From NCBI GenBank assembly GCA_012517575.1, contig JAAYUQ010000044.1, positions 1 through 40,140 of the forward strand: DNA of 40,140 nucleotides. The letters are read 5' to 3'. The notes beneath the pieces are model-generated. The model was not told the origin of the DNA and did not search any database. It saw only the letters and a list, made by a program, of their open reading frames with translations. The stretch is from Bacteroidales bacterium. GTDB taxonomy: Bacteria > Bacteroidota > Bacteroidia > Bacteroidales > Paludibacteraceae. Positions 33,917-40,140 of the stretch are shown here, in pieces (within the stretch, counting starts at the first letter, position 1; the number at the start of each line of letters is the position of its first letter). The translations under genes were made by a program, and so were the position numbers.

Positions 33917-34672
33917 ATGAGAAAAAACATTGTAGCCGGAAATTGGAAAATGAATAAAACCTTACCGGAAGGTTTGGCCTTGGCAACAGAATTAGACAAA
34001 ATGCTTTCGGGTTGCCAACCCAAGTGTGAAGTAATTATTGCCCCGCCGTTTATCCACTTGGCAAGCATAACGGCAACAATTGATACAAAAAAAATTGGCG
34101 TTTCCGCACAAAACTGTGCCGACAAGGAATCTGGAGCCTATACGGGTGAAGTTAGTGCAGCAATGGTGAAATCTACCGGTGCCAATTACGTTATTTTAGG
34201 TCATTCCGAACGCAGAACATATTACGGTGAAACTCCCGCCATTCTGAAAGAAAAAGTTAATCTGGCTTTAAAAAACGAACTTACACCCATTTTTTGTATA
34301 GGGGAAGTACTTGCCGAAAGAGAATCGGGAATTTATTTTGACGTAGTGAAATCTCAAATTGAAGGTTCATTGTTTCACCTTTCTGCGGAAGATTTTTCAA
34401 AAATCATCCTTGCTTACGAACCTGTTTGGGCGATTGGGACAGGAAAAACTGCCACACCTCAGCAGGCACAGGAAATGCACGCTTTCATACGCAAAACCAT
34501 TACCGAAAAATATGGAAAAAACATAGCTGAAAACACTTCCATTCTTTACGGTGGCAGCTGCAATCCCGCCAATGCAAAAGAATTGTTTGCCAATGAAGAT
34601 GTTGATGGCGGATTGATTGGCGGGGCTTCTTTGAAAGCTGCCGATTTCAAAGCCATTATTGATACATTTTAA
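33917..34672 (+). CDS. tpiA: Triosephosphate isomerase
   Basis: A 251-residue glycolytic enzyme interconverting dihydroxyacetone phosphate and glyceraldehyde 3-phosphate. Catalytic residues are visible: K11 (GNWKMN), H96 (LGHSERR) and E168 ([13 protein letters not shown]), with the phosphate-binding loop near the end ([16 protein letters not shown]). Full length and intact. Last gene of the Nmad1-BT_3928-tpiA operon; a terminator follows 40 bases later. Confidence 0.97.
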   Translation: MRKNIVAGNWKMNKTLPEGLALATELDKMLSGCQPKCEVIIAPPFIHLASITATIDTKKIGVSAQNCADKESGAYTGEVSAAMVKSTGANYVILGHSERRTYYGETPAILKEKVNLALKNELTPIFCIGEVLAERESGIYFDVVKSQIEGSLFHLSAEDFSKIILAYEPVWAIGTGKTATPQQAQEMHAFIRKTITEKYGKNIAENTSILYGGSCNPANAKELFANEDVDGGLIGGASLKAADFKAIIDTF

Positions 34673-34707
34673 GCGCTTTAATTAACGTAACTTTTCAATG
34701 TTTCTAT

Positions 34708-34745
34708 AAAAAAATCCGTAAATTCTGTTTTACGGATTTTTTTAT
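34708..34745 (+). terminator. Intrinsic terminator after tpiA
   Basis: AAAATCCGTAAA (34711-34722) pairs with TTTACGGATTTT (34729-34740) around a 6-base loop, with T-run after. Nearly symmetrical, so it could act on both strands. Confidence 0.85.
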
Positions 34746-34752
34746 AACTTTG
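34745..34752 (+). promoter_or_regulatory. Possible -7 element of the Sua5/TsaC gene
   Basis: TAACTTTG matches TAnnTTTG, 44 bases before the start; the -33 region falls in the preceding terminator, so the promoter is uncertain. Confidence 0.35.
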
Positions 34753-34796
34753 GTAAATTTTTTCGGACAAATTCTTTTTAGTTTTTTTGACGGAAT

Positions 34797-35405
34797 ATGC
34801 TGATTAAAATTTACGAAGCCAATCCAAATCCCCATGAAATACATCGCGTAATTGAAACCTTACGCGACGGAGGAACTATCATATTTCCCACCGATACGGT
34901 TTATGCTTTCGGATGCAGTCTTTTCAACAAAGACGGCGTTGAATATATCTCCCGTATCAAGAAGAAAGATCTTCGCCGTTCTCAACTTTCATTTGTATGC
35001 GAATCTATCAGCCAAATAAGCGAATATACCAATCTTGATGACGATACTTTCAAACTGATAAAGAAAAATTTGCCCGGTCCGTTTACTTTTATTCTCAATG
35101 GCAACCATCGGCTTCCCAAACTTTTCAAAGATAAAAAAACGGTTGGCGTACGAATGCCTAAAAATAATATTGCCCTCACCATTGTACACGAATTGGGAAA
35201 CCCGCTAATGACCAGCTCGATTTTTTACCACAACAATTCATTGGAATATATTGTTGATCCTGAACTTATTGAAGAAAAATACGGCCATTTGGTCGATTTG
35301 GTAATCGATGGCGGCCCCGGAGGCTATATTCCTTCCACTATTGTCGACTGTACCGGTGACGAACCGGTAATTGTCAGACAAGGTGCCGGTGAACTGGTTT
35401 ATTGA
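34797..35405 (+). CDS. Threonylcarbamoyl-AMP synthase family protein (Sua5/YciO/YrdC)
   Basis: A 202-residue YrdC-fold protein. The RNA/ATP-binding segments are DGGTIIFPTDTVYAFGCSL, RIKKKDLRRSQLSF, LPGPFTFIL, VGVRMPKN, MTSSIF and STIVDCTGDEPVIVRQGAGEL. It makes threonylcarbamoyl-AMP from threonine, bicarbonate and ATP for the t6A37 tRNA modification, or is the YciO paralogue; the KKKDLRR.QLSF region is closer to YciO-like members than to TsaC. No Sua5 C-terminal domain. Monocistronic as far as visible. Confidence 0.87.
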   Translation: MLIKIYEANPNPHEIHRVIETLRDGGTIIFPTDTVYAFGCSLFNKDGVEYISRIKKKDLRRSQLSFVCESISQISEYTNLDDDTFKLIKKNLPGPFTFILNGNHRLPKLFKDKKTVGVRMPKNNIALTIVHELGNPLMTSSIFYHNNSLEYIVDPELIEEKYGHLVDLVIDGGPGGYIPSTIVDCTGDEPVIVRQGAGELVY

Positions 35406-35574
35406 AAATTTTCAGCCAAATAAATCAAAAATTGTCAAACTTTTATTGAAATTTCTACGGAAATTTTTCTACAGAGAAATCCACTAAACGCAGATTCAGT
35501 ATTAGAAAATTAGGTACAACAAATTGTAGATCAGCCTATAAAGTTCAAAGTTTAGCCTAATTGTTTATAATGAA

Positions 35575-35842
35575 TAAGTTAACGTGAGTTCGATAGATGA
35601 AAATGAATATTATACAAGCAATTATAAATAAGGTAATAAGGTTGATGAAAAAAAAGTATTCACCTGTTACGAAGGTTAGTTGTGTCAAATAAGGTCTTTA
35701 TATTCAGAAAACGAACCCCATTATTTTATAAAACCTTAGTAACGTTAATCAACAACAAGAATAAACCTTATTATCTTATTAATTATTAAATTTTTATATG
35801 ATTAAAACAGGTAAATCGTTATACCGAACTCACGTTAAGTTA
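35575..35842. mobile_element. MITE-like element with 11-bp terminal inverted repeats and a 7-bp target duplication
   Basis: The element proper is 35582-35835 (254 bp). It begins ACGTGAGTTCG and ends with the exact complement CGAACTCACGT. TAAGTTA flanks it on the left (35575-35581) and the right (35836-35842), as expected of a target site duplication. Inside, AATAAGGTAATAAGGTT near 35627 has a near-complement near 35764-35780, adding fold-back potential. It has no transposase, so it would need one from elsewhere in the genome. Confidence 0.75.
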
Positions 35843-35854
35843 CGTTCACTGAGT

Positions 35855-36006
35855 TGCAGAAATGATATTTAATATCTTTGAATGCATAATCTGGGATTAA
35901 ACCACATTGCAGGATATCCGTTTCATGATTATGAATAATAATCAAAAATTATATTTTTTCTGCAGAAATGGTATTTTATTTTTTGAATAAGTAATCTGGA
36001 ATCAAT
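35855..36006 (+). repeat. Two decayed direct repeats about 46 bp long
   Basis: 35855-35900 and 35961-36006 both begin TGCAGAAATG and share TTTGAAT and TAATCTGG in the same order, at an estimated three-quarters identity. Origin unknown. Confidence 0.4.
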
Positions 36007-36415
36007 TGACCCTTAATGTTGAATATATTTCCATTCTTCATTTAACTTGAAAAATACACAAAGTGCTTATTAGCAATTTCAGTTGCAAATGAATTCATTA
36101 AATATTTTCTTATTCTACTATATAATTTAGGTTCCATTTCTGAAAAATACACTTGACTGGCTTCCACATTGATTTGGAAAAAACAATAATTTTTCAGTTG
36201 CAATATTAATAATAATTAGGTAAATTTTTGCGTAACATCTATTTAATCAGTTGAGTACATATTTTATTCTGAAAAACGGATTTAGTATAGATTATCATTT
36301 AGTTATGAACTAATATTTGAAAAAATATTTAACTATTGTCATTAATTTAAAAGGTTTTTTCTTAATTTAATTTTCTTCGTGTCGAAAAAAAAAGATAGAA
36401 AAATTTTTCACGATA

Positions 36416-36447
36416 TGAACATTTGTTCAAAATAAGTAGTATATTTG
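36416..36447 (+). promoter_or_regulatory. Promoter with a GAAC-N4-GTTC palindrome ahead of the DUF134/ORP-like cluster
   Basis: TATATTTG at 36440-36447 is a full match to the -7 consensus. The -33 position is covered by a perfect palindrome, TGAACA-TT-TGTTCA (36416-36429). It would drive the broken DUF134 gene and the downstream cluster. Confidence 0.6.
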
Positions 36448-36489
36448 CAATGTTATTGTGTGATATATTTCCATTAAAAGTAAAAAAAT

Positions 36490-36736
36490 ATGCCTCGTCC
36501 CAAACAGTGTCGAAAATAGGTTCGCCGCCATTGATAATAGGATTTAAGCCATCGCAAAGGCTTTCGTGGAAGGTAAAATGATTGTAATCGAAGGAGGAAA
36601 TGTAGATTTTGGCCGGGAATGGTATCGTTGCAGAAAGTGCCACAAATTGATCGATGGTCTTGAAAATCATACCGCTTGCAGACATTGCAAAAGTTTTGGC
36701 GATGAGGAATTAATTCCCATTAGTAACGATCAATAA
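36490..36736 (+). pseudogene. Broken DUF134 regulator gene (frameshift plus internal deletion of the HTH)
   Basis: Three frames spell one DUF134 protein with its middle missing. ATG 36490 gives MPRPKQCRK, then TAG. One base back in frame, from 36516, comes IGSPPLIIGFKP. From 36551, in a third frame, comes IAKAFVEGKMIVIEGGNVDF and the zinc-ribbon-like tail WYRCRKCHKLI...HTACRHCKSFGDEE to TAA 36734-36736. Intact DUF134 proteins have about 50 residues between KP and the IAKAFVEGK segment, including the DNA-binding helix-turn-helix, and these are absent. ATG 36578 could still start a 52-residue piece with the cysteine pairs. DUF134 genes commonly accompany MTH1175/MinD clusters, which matches the genes downstream. 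Confidence 0.75.
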
Positions 36737-36743
36737 TTCCATT

Positions 36744-37580
36744 ATGAAAGCTGTTGTTTTATCCGATAATAGAAAAGGATTCCCCGATATTGAAACAGAG
36801 CACGGGTTATCAATTTATTTTGAAACCGGAAAGCACAGGATTTTACTCGATACGGGCGGATCGGATTTATTTCTGCAAAATGCTTCGAAATTGAATATCG
36901 ATCTGAAGGCAGTAGATTACGTATTTATTTCTCATGGGCACAATGACCACATGGGAGGATTACCGTATTTTCTGAAAATAAACACCCGTGCCAAAATAAT
37001 CGTTTCTCCGAATGTGATGCATCGTTCTTTTTATTCCAAAAGGAACGGATTTCATACCATTGGTTTGGATTTTGATTTTTCGCCTTATCAACATAGATTG
37101 ATACCGATCGAGAAGGAATGCCGGATCGACGATGAAATTAGTATTTTTGTGAATACTTCAACCCGATTTGAACAGCCTCTGGCCAACCAAACGCTGTTTT
37201 GTGAGGGTAAAAATCATGAAATCATCCCAGATGATTTTTCGCACGAATTGATATTTACCCTTACCAACAACGAAAGACTTTTTGTATTCACGGGATGTGC
37301 ACACAAAGGTTTATTGAATATACTTGAAACAGTAAAAGAAAAACTTGAATTCCCTATACAATGGGTGATGGGAGGATTTCATTTACTTGATTCAAAAAAC
37401 GGTGTCGATTACGAAACGGAAGAGAACATCGCTGAAATCGCCAATTATCTGAATGTGCATTATCCTTCATCCCTGTTCATTACGGGGCATTGTACCGGAG
37501 ATCGAGTTTTTGGTCAATTAAAAAATATGTTGGAAGACAGATTAACTCAATTTTTCAGTGGATACACTGTTCAATTTTAA
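36744..37580 (+). CDS. Metallo-beta-lactamase-fold protein of the DHPS-like type
   Basis: A 278-residue protein. The metal motif SHGHNDHMGG gives H64, H66, D68 and H69; the next conserved pieces are FTGCAHKGLLN (about 185) and GGFHLLD, ending with TGHCTGD near 247. It matches the archaeal/anaerobe family annotated as 7,8-dihydropterin-6-methyl-4-(beta-D-ribofuranosyl)aminobenzene-5'-phosphate synthase. In anaerobic bacteria such proteins sit in MTH1175/MinD clusters and their substrate is unproven. It starts 8 bases after the DUF134 remnant. Confidence 0.88.
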   Translation: MKAVVLSDNRKGFPDIETEHGLSIYFETGKHRILLDTGGSDLFLQNASKLNIDLKAVDYVFISHGHNDHMGGLPYFLKINTRAKIIVSPNVMHRSFYSKRNGFHTIGLDFDFSPYQHRLIPIEKECRIDDEISIFVNTSTRFEQPLANQTLFCEGKNHEIIPDDFSHELIFTLTNNERLFVFTGCAHKGLLNILETVKEKLEFPIQWVMGGFHLLDSKNGVDYETEENIAEIANYLNVHYPSSLFITGHCTGDRVFGQLKNMLEDRLTQFFSGYTVQF

Positions 37581-37591
37581 AAAGAAAGTTT

Positions 37592-37906
37592 ATGAAAATA
37601 GCTATTACGTCAGAAGGGAATTCCCTTAATTCAAACATGGATGCTCACTTTGGTAGATGTTCTTATTTTGTTTTTTATGATACTGAAACCGGTAAAACTG
37701 ATTTTATTGTCAATCCTGCCAAAGAAGCTGCTGAAGGAGCCGGCCCTGCAGCAGTTCAATTTATCGGATCAAAAAAAGTTGAAAAAGTGATTTCCGGCGA
37801 ATTTGGATTAAAAATAAGATCATTGCTGGAGAGCTTGAATATCGAAATGCAACGTGAACACGATAAAACCATTGCAGAAATTATTAAACAATTTAAAAAT
37901 CAATAA
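37592..37906 (+). CDS. MTH1175/NifX-like (dinitrogenase iron-molybdenum cofactor family) protein
   Basis: A 104-residue cytoplasmic protein that is one NifX/MTH1175 domain: MKIAITSEGNSLNSNMDAHFGRCSYF, VNPAKEAAEGAGPAAVQFI, VEKVISGEFGLKIRSLLE. This fold binds metal-sulphur clusters; the family includes the orange protein (ORP) of sulphate reducers. An earlier in-frame start at 37490 lies inside the upstream gene and gives unrelated residues, so ATG 37592 is chosen. Followed after 4 bases by the first DUF5320-like gene. Confidence 0.9.
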   Translation: MKIAITSEGNSLNSNMDAHFGRCSYFVFYDTETGKTDFIVNPAKEAAEGAGPAAVQFIGSKKVEKVISGEFGLKIRSLLESLNIEMQREHDKTIAEIIKQFKNQ

Positions 37907-37910
37907 TAAA

Positions 37911-38120
37911 ATGCCCAAATTAGATGGAACTGGTCCGGAGGGACAAGGTCCCGGAACCGGCCGAAAAATCGGAAAATGCAACATCTTGCCTGAAGATGAA
38001 AAAGTAAATTTGTTGGGAACAGGTATGGGGAAACGCCGAAATAGTGGTGGTGGAGAAGGACAAAAGAAACGCTTGAAAAGCGGGGATAAAATAATAACAA
38101 TATTAAAAAAAAGGAGGTAA
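37911..38120 (+). CDS. DUF5320-like glycine-rich small protein 1
   Basis: A 69-residue protein with the family start MPKLDGTGPEGQGPGTGRKIGKCN, a second glycine patch (LLGTGMGKRRNSGGGEG) and a basic tail ending KKRR. The family accompanies MTH1175 and MinD-type genes in anaerobes; its role is unknown. The last codons form a perfect Shine-Dalgarno for the next gene. Confidence 0.8.
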   Translation: MPKLDGTGPEGQGPGTGRKIGKCNILPEDEKVNLLGTGMGKRRNSGGGEGQKKRLKSGDKIITILKKRR

Positions 38121-38122
38121 TT

Positions 38123-38377
38123 ATGCCAAACTTAAACAGAAGAGGACCAAATGGAGAAGGTCCACGAACGGGAAGAGGATTAGGTCGTTGCAACCCTGAA
38201 AATAAGGGGAAAACCGATGAAGAAATTTTGTGCGATCGTACAGAAAACGACTCTAACCAGGAAATTTTTTATGGCCGCGGTCGGCAGCTCGGTTATGGGA
38301 TGGGGCGCGGATTAGGCAGAGGAAATGGTTTAGGATTAGGACGAGGACAAGGTCCTCACCTGGGCCGAAATCGATGA
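38123..38377 (+). CDS. DUF5320-like glycine/arginine-rich small protein 2
   Basis: An 84-residue protein beginning MPNLNRRGPNGEGPRTGRGLGRCNP, with a low-complexity tail of GRG/GLG repeats (YGRGRQLGYGMGRGLGRGNG). It is a diverged partner of the preceding protein, only 2 bases downstream. An AAGGAGG ribosome binding site at 38111-38117 lies within the end of the upstream gene; such strong sites are unusual in Bacteroidota and fit an origin in another phylum. Confidence 0.8.
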   Translation: MPNLNRRGPNGEGPRTGRGLGRCNPENKGKTDEEILCDRTENDSNQEIFYGRGRQLGYGMGRGLGRGNGLGLGRGQGPHLGRNR

Positions 38378-38385
38378 ATTTTGTA

Positions 38386-38415
38386 AAAGGTTGTATGACA
38401 AAACGTACAACCTTT
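38386..38415 (+). other. Hairpin in the ORP-like cluster
   Basis: AAAGGTTGTA (38386-38395) pairs with TACAACCTTT (38406-38415) around 10 bases. No T-run follows, so it is likely a messenger-stabilising or processing hairpin, or a weak attenuator, ahead of the second MTH1175 gene. Confidence 0.6.
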
Positions 38416-38465
38416 ATCAGAGTCGAATTAATTTTAATAAATAACTATACACCAATAATTTACAA

Positions 38466-38804
38466 ATGAAATACTTATTTGCTATTCCATTGGAAAATGG
38501 AATTTTATCGCAGCATTTCGGGCATTGCCAACAATTTGCTTTTGTTGAAGTCGATAATGGTTTAATCACAAAACAAACATTAATTACACCACCACCTCAT
38601 GAACCGGGATTACTCCCTGCTTGGCTTGCAGAAAAAGGGGTTACCGATATTATTGCTTCCGGAATAGGGCAAAAAGCAATCAATTTATTTCAACAACAAC
38701 ATATCAGGGTATATATGGGAGCTCAGCAAAAAAGTCCTGCCGAACTGGTTTCCGATTGGATTGAAAAATCGCTTACTACCGGTGTCAATGCCTGTGATCA
38801 CTAA
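38466..38804 (+). CDS. MTH1175/NifX-like protein 2
   Basis: A 112-residue single-domain MTH1175 protein: MKYLFAIPLENGILSQHFGHCQQFAF, EPGLLPAWLAEKGVTDIIASGIGQKAINLF, and the typical ending TTGVNACDH. The HFGHC and NACDH residues are those expected near a cluster-binding site. It differs from the first copy mainly in the end motif, suggesting different partners. Thirteen bases precede the DUF89 gene. Confidence 0.9.
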   Translation: MKYLFAIPLENGILSQHFGHCQQFAFVEVDNGLITKQTLITPPPHEPGLLPAWLAEKGVTDIIASGIGQKAINLFQQQHIRVYMGAQQKSPAELVSDWIEKSLTTGVNACDH

Positions 38805-38816
38805 AAAACGGAAATA

Positions 38817-39776
38817 ATGAGGTCTGATTATCGTTGTTATTTTTGCTTTGCTCGCCTTTTTGAAGAGTTGATCGAAAAGACGTCCCTCTCGGCCGAAGAA
38901 AAAAACCGTTTTGCCGGCGAATTGTTTGGATTATTCAATACGGAAGGAAACAGTTTTTCAGTTCCTTATTTGTCGCGAGAGGTGCACCTTCTTTTCAAAA
39001 AATACAGTGGCAACGACAATCCGTATAAATTGGTCAAACGTCAAAGCAACGATATGGTTTTAAGCAGGTACGACGATTTAAAAAAGACAGTCGCCTCATC
39101 GGCAGATCCTTTCGTCATGGCATTAAAATTGGCCATTGCGGGAAATATTATAGACTATGGCATTCCGCAACAGTTTGATTTAGATGAAACCATCAGGAAA
39201 GTACTGACTTCCGATTTTGCCATCGATCATTCAAAAGATTTAAAACAATCGTTGTCTGAAGCAAAATTGGTGTTGTATATTGGGGATAATGCAGGGGAAA
39301 TCGTATTTGACAAACTATTTATCGAAACCATTCACCATCCCGATGTGTGGTATGCTGTTCGAGGGGCTCCGATTATCAATGACGTAACACCGGAAGATGC
39401 GAATTATGTGCAAATGAATGACGTAGCTCACGTAATAGAAAACGGATACGATGCTCCTTCTACCATGCTGTCACATTGTTCGGAAGAGTTTAAAGACCTT
39501 TTTTCACGGGCCGATATTGTCATCTCGAAAGGACAGGGAAATTTGGAAAGTTTGCTTCATTATCCGACAAAAAAAATTTATTTTCTCTTAATGGTAAAGT
39601 GTCCTGTCATTGCGGATATTTTAGGCGTTAAAAAAGGAGAATTCGTTGTTACACAAAACAGATTCAAAAATGAAAATTGCCATAGCAAGTGGAAAGGGGG
39701 GCACAGGGAAAACGTTTGTCTCGACCAATCTTTTTTGGACGGCACAACATTCCGGAATGCCGACTACGCTGATTGA
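38817..39776 (+). CDS. ARMT1-like (DUF89) protein
   Basis: A protein of up to 319 residues. The N-terminus has a CYFC pair, the core has LYIGDNAGEIVFDKLFIE (about 155), the phosphate/metal-binding VRGAPIINDVTPEDA, then VISKGQGNLESLL (about 237) and the ending FLLMVKCPVIADILGV. These are the hallmarks of DUF89/ARMT1 metal-dependent phosphatases, short archaeal-type branch, whose substrates are not established. The real family end is near residue 283; the last 35 residues run in a different frame over the MinD gene, so the true C-terminus may be shorter or changed by a frameshift. Confidence 0.85.
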   Translation: MRSDYRCYFCFARLFEELIEKTSLSAEEKNRFAGELFGLFNTEGNSFSVPYLSREVHLLFKKYSGNDNPYKLVKRQSNDMVLSRYDDLKKTVASSADPFVMALKLAIAGNIIDYGIPQQFDLDETIRKVLTSDFAIDHSKDLKQSLSEAKLVLYIGDNAGEIVFDKLFIETIHHPDVWYAVRGAPIINDVTPEDANYVQMNDVAHVIENGYDAPSTMLSHCSEEFKDLFSRADIVISKGQGNLESLLHYPTKKIYFLLMVKCPVIADILGVKKGEFVVTQNRFKNENCHSKWKGGHRENVCLDQSFLDGTTFRNADYAD

Positions 39777-40140
39777 TTGCGATGCCGAAGAACCGAATGT
39801 AAGTGAATTTCTTAACGGAGAGGAACAATTGGTGGAGCATATATTCCAAAACGTTCCGCATATTAATGTGGAAGCATGTATTTTTTGCGGAAAATGTGCC
39901 GAATACTGCAACTATAATGCGATTCTGTTTTTGCAGGAAAATCGCTTCATAAAAGTATTGCCTGACCTATGCCACGATTGCGGAGCTTGTTCTTACGCCT
40001 GTGAATACGGAGCCATTATTGAACAAGAAAAAACAATAGGGACTGTAAAAATCAGTCTTGTCGGAAACTCTTCTCACATTATCGAAAGTCGTTTGGAGGT
40101 TGGAGAGCATTCACCTGTTTCCGTTATCAAAAAAGCCATA
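39670..40140 (+). CDS. MinD/ParA-family ATPase with inserted two-cluster ferredoxin, cut by the window end
   Basis: ATG 39670 opens a frame that stays open to the window edge (157 codons). The deviant Walker A GKGGTGKT is at residues 8-15, followed by LIDCDAEEPNVSEF. Two [4Fe-4S] motifs follow: C70-x2-C73-x2-C76-x3-C80 and C101-x2-C104-x2-C107-x3-C111. This is the MinD-type ATPase of anaerobe ORP-like clusters, related to Mrp/NBP35, expected to handle an iron-sulphur or metal-sulphur cluster with the MTH1175 proteins. It overlaps the DUF89 frame by 107 bases. The C-terminal part is outside the window. Confidence 0.92.
   Translation, partial: MKIAIASGKGGTGKTFVSTNLFWTAQHSGMPTTLIDCDAEEPNVSEFLNGEEQLVEHIFQNVPHINVEACIFCGKCAEYCNYNAILFLQENRFIKVLPDLCHDCGACSYACEYGAIIEQEKTIGTVKISLVGNSSHIIESRLEVGEHSPVSVIKKAI

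Larger units (their letters stand above)
35406..36415. other. One-kilobase AT-rich stretch with no gene
   Basis: I see no protein-coding frame of credible composition and no RNA gene. It holds the MITE-like element (35582-35835), a pair of decayed repeats (35855-35900 and 35961-36006) and otherwise featureless AT-rich DNA up to the promoter of the ORP-like cluster. Confidence 0.7.

Noticed and set aside
36416-36429. LexA/SOS box (GAAC-N4-GTTC)
   Set aside because: The pattern fits the Gram-positive SOS box, but a role in a Bacteroidota metal-cluster promoter is unlikely and no SOS gene is nearby; kept only as an operator candidate.
36362-36685. Minus-strand open frame of 107 codons
   Set aside because: It is the antisense of the DUF134 remnant and its promoter, which explain the sequence much better.
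37490-37591. Upstream start for the first MTH1175 gene
   Set aside because: It lies within the MBL gene in another frame and encodes unrelated residues; ATG 37592 begins exactly at the domain.

Overview
The window is a piece of a low-GC, anaerobic Bacteroidota chromosome, most likely order Bacteroidales. Three things point there. Several genes carry the Bacteroidota promoter signature TAnnTTTG at -7, some with a TTTG-like -33 box 18-20 bases upstream. The housekeeping families are typical of the group (BT_3928-like DoxX/thioredoxin protein, DUF349 protein, START-like protein, GH73+LysM glucosaminidase, DUF4369-type thioredoxin lipoprotein, Wza/Wzc pair). A biotin-dependent acyl-CoA carboxylase pair and an anaerobe-type MTH1175/MinD/DUF5320 cluster fit an anaerobic, succinate/propionate-type metabolism. 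No rRNA, tRNA or CRISPR array was recognised.

Region 1 (1-7603) is an AT-rich operon of closely spaced or overlapping genes on the + strand that looks like a defence or DNA-conflict system. Its members are the tail of an unknown protein; a 730-775-residue protein with two RNAP alpha-CTD-like modules, a sigma-70 region-4-like helix-turn-helix, winged-helix-like modules and helicase-associated (HA) repeats; a PLD-nuclease/DEAH-helicase fusion; a 72-residue protein; an SMC/Rad50/DndD-like ATPase with a zinc hook; and a 166-residue protein. I cannot match the set to a named defence system. The sigma-like gene has an in-frame stop 44 codons before what looks like its natural end.

Region 2 (7604-11233) is accessory. 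It has shredded remains of an AlbA_2-type gene, a WYL regulator, a tandem set of direct repeats sharing a 17-bp core with the 3' end of the WYL gene (a gene-cassette-like arrangement around a secreted protein), a stand-alone HIRAN protein and an unknown 251-residue protein.

Region 3 (11234-35405) is mostly conserved core: a YghZ-type aldo/keto reductase, Rieske-like lipoprotein, family-2 glycosyltransferase, Fur-family regulator, malate dehydrogenase, thioredoxin-like lipoprotein, epoxyqueuosine reductase, Wzc/Wza, DUF349 protein, an lptF-ribBA-SDR operon, START-like protein, cytidine deaminase, glucosaminidase, DciA-like protein, carboxyltransferase plus biotin carrier, an Nmad1(DUF1599)-BT_3928-tpiA operon and an Sua5/TsaC-type protein. 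Several genes are separated by clear intrinsic terminators.

Region 4 (35406-36415) has no gene. It contains a 254-bp MITE-like element with perfect 11-bp terminal inverted repeats and a 7-bp target duplication.

Region 5 (36416-40140, open at the right edge) is an orange-protein (ORP)-like anaerobe cluster: a broken DUF134 gene behind a palindromic promoter, a metallo-beta-lactamase-fold protein, two MTH1175/NifX-like proteins, two glycine-rich DUF5320-like proteins, an ARMT1-like (DUF89) protein, and a MinD-family ATPase with an inserted two-cluster ferredoxin. The broken regulator gene and the long DUF89/MinD overlap suggest that this cluster is partly decayed or rewired.
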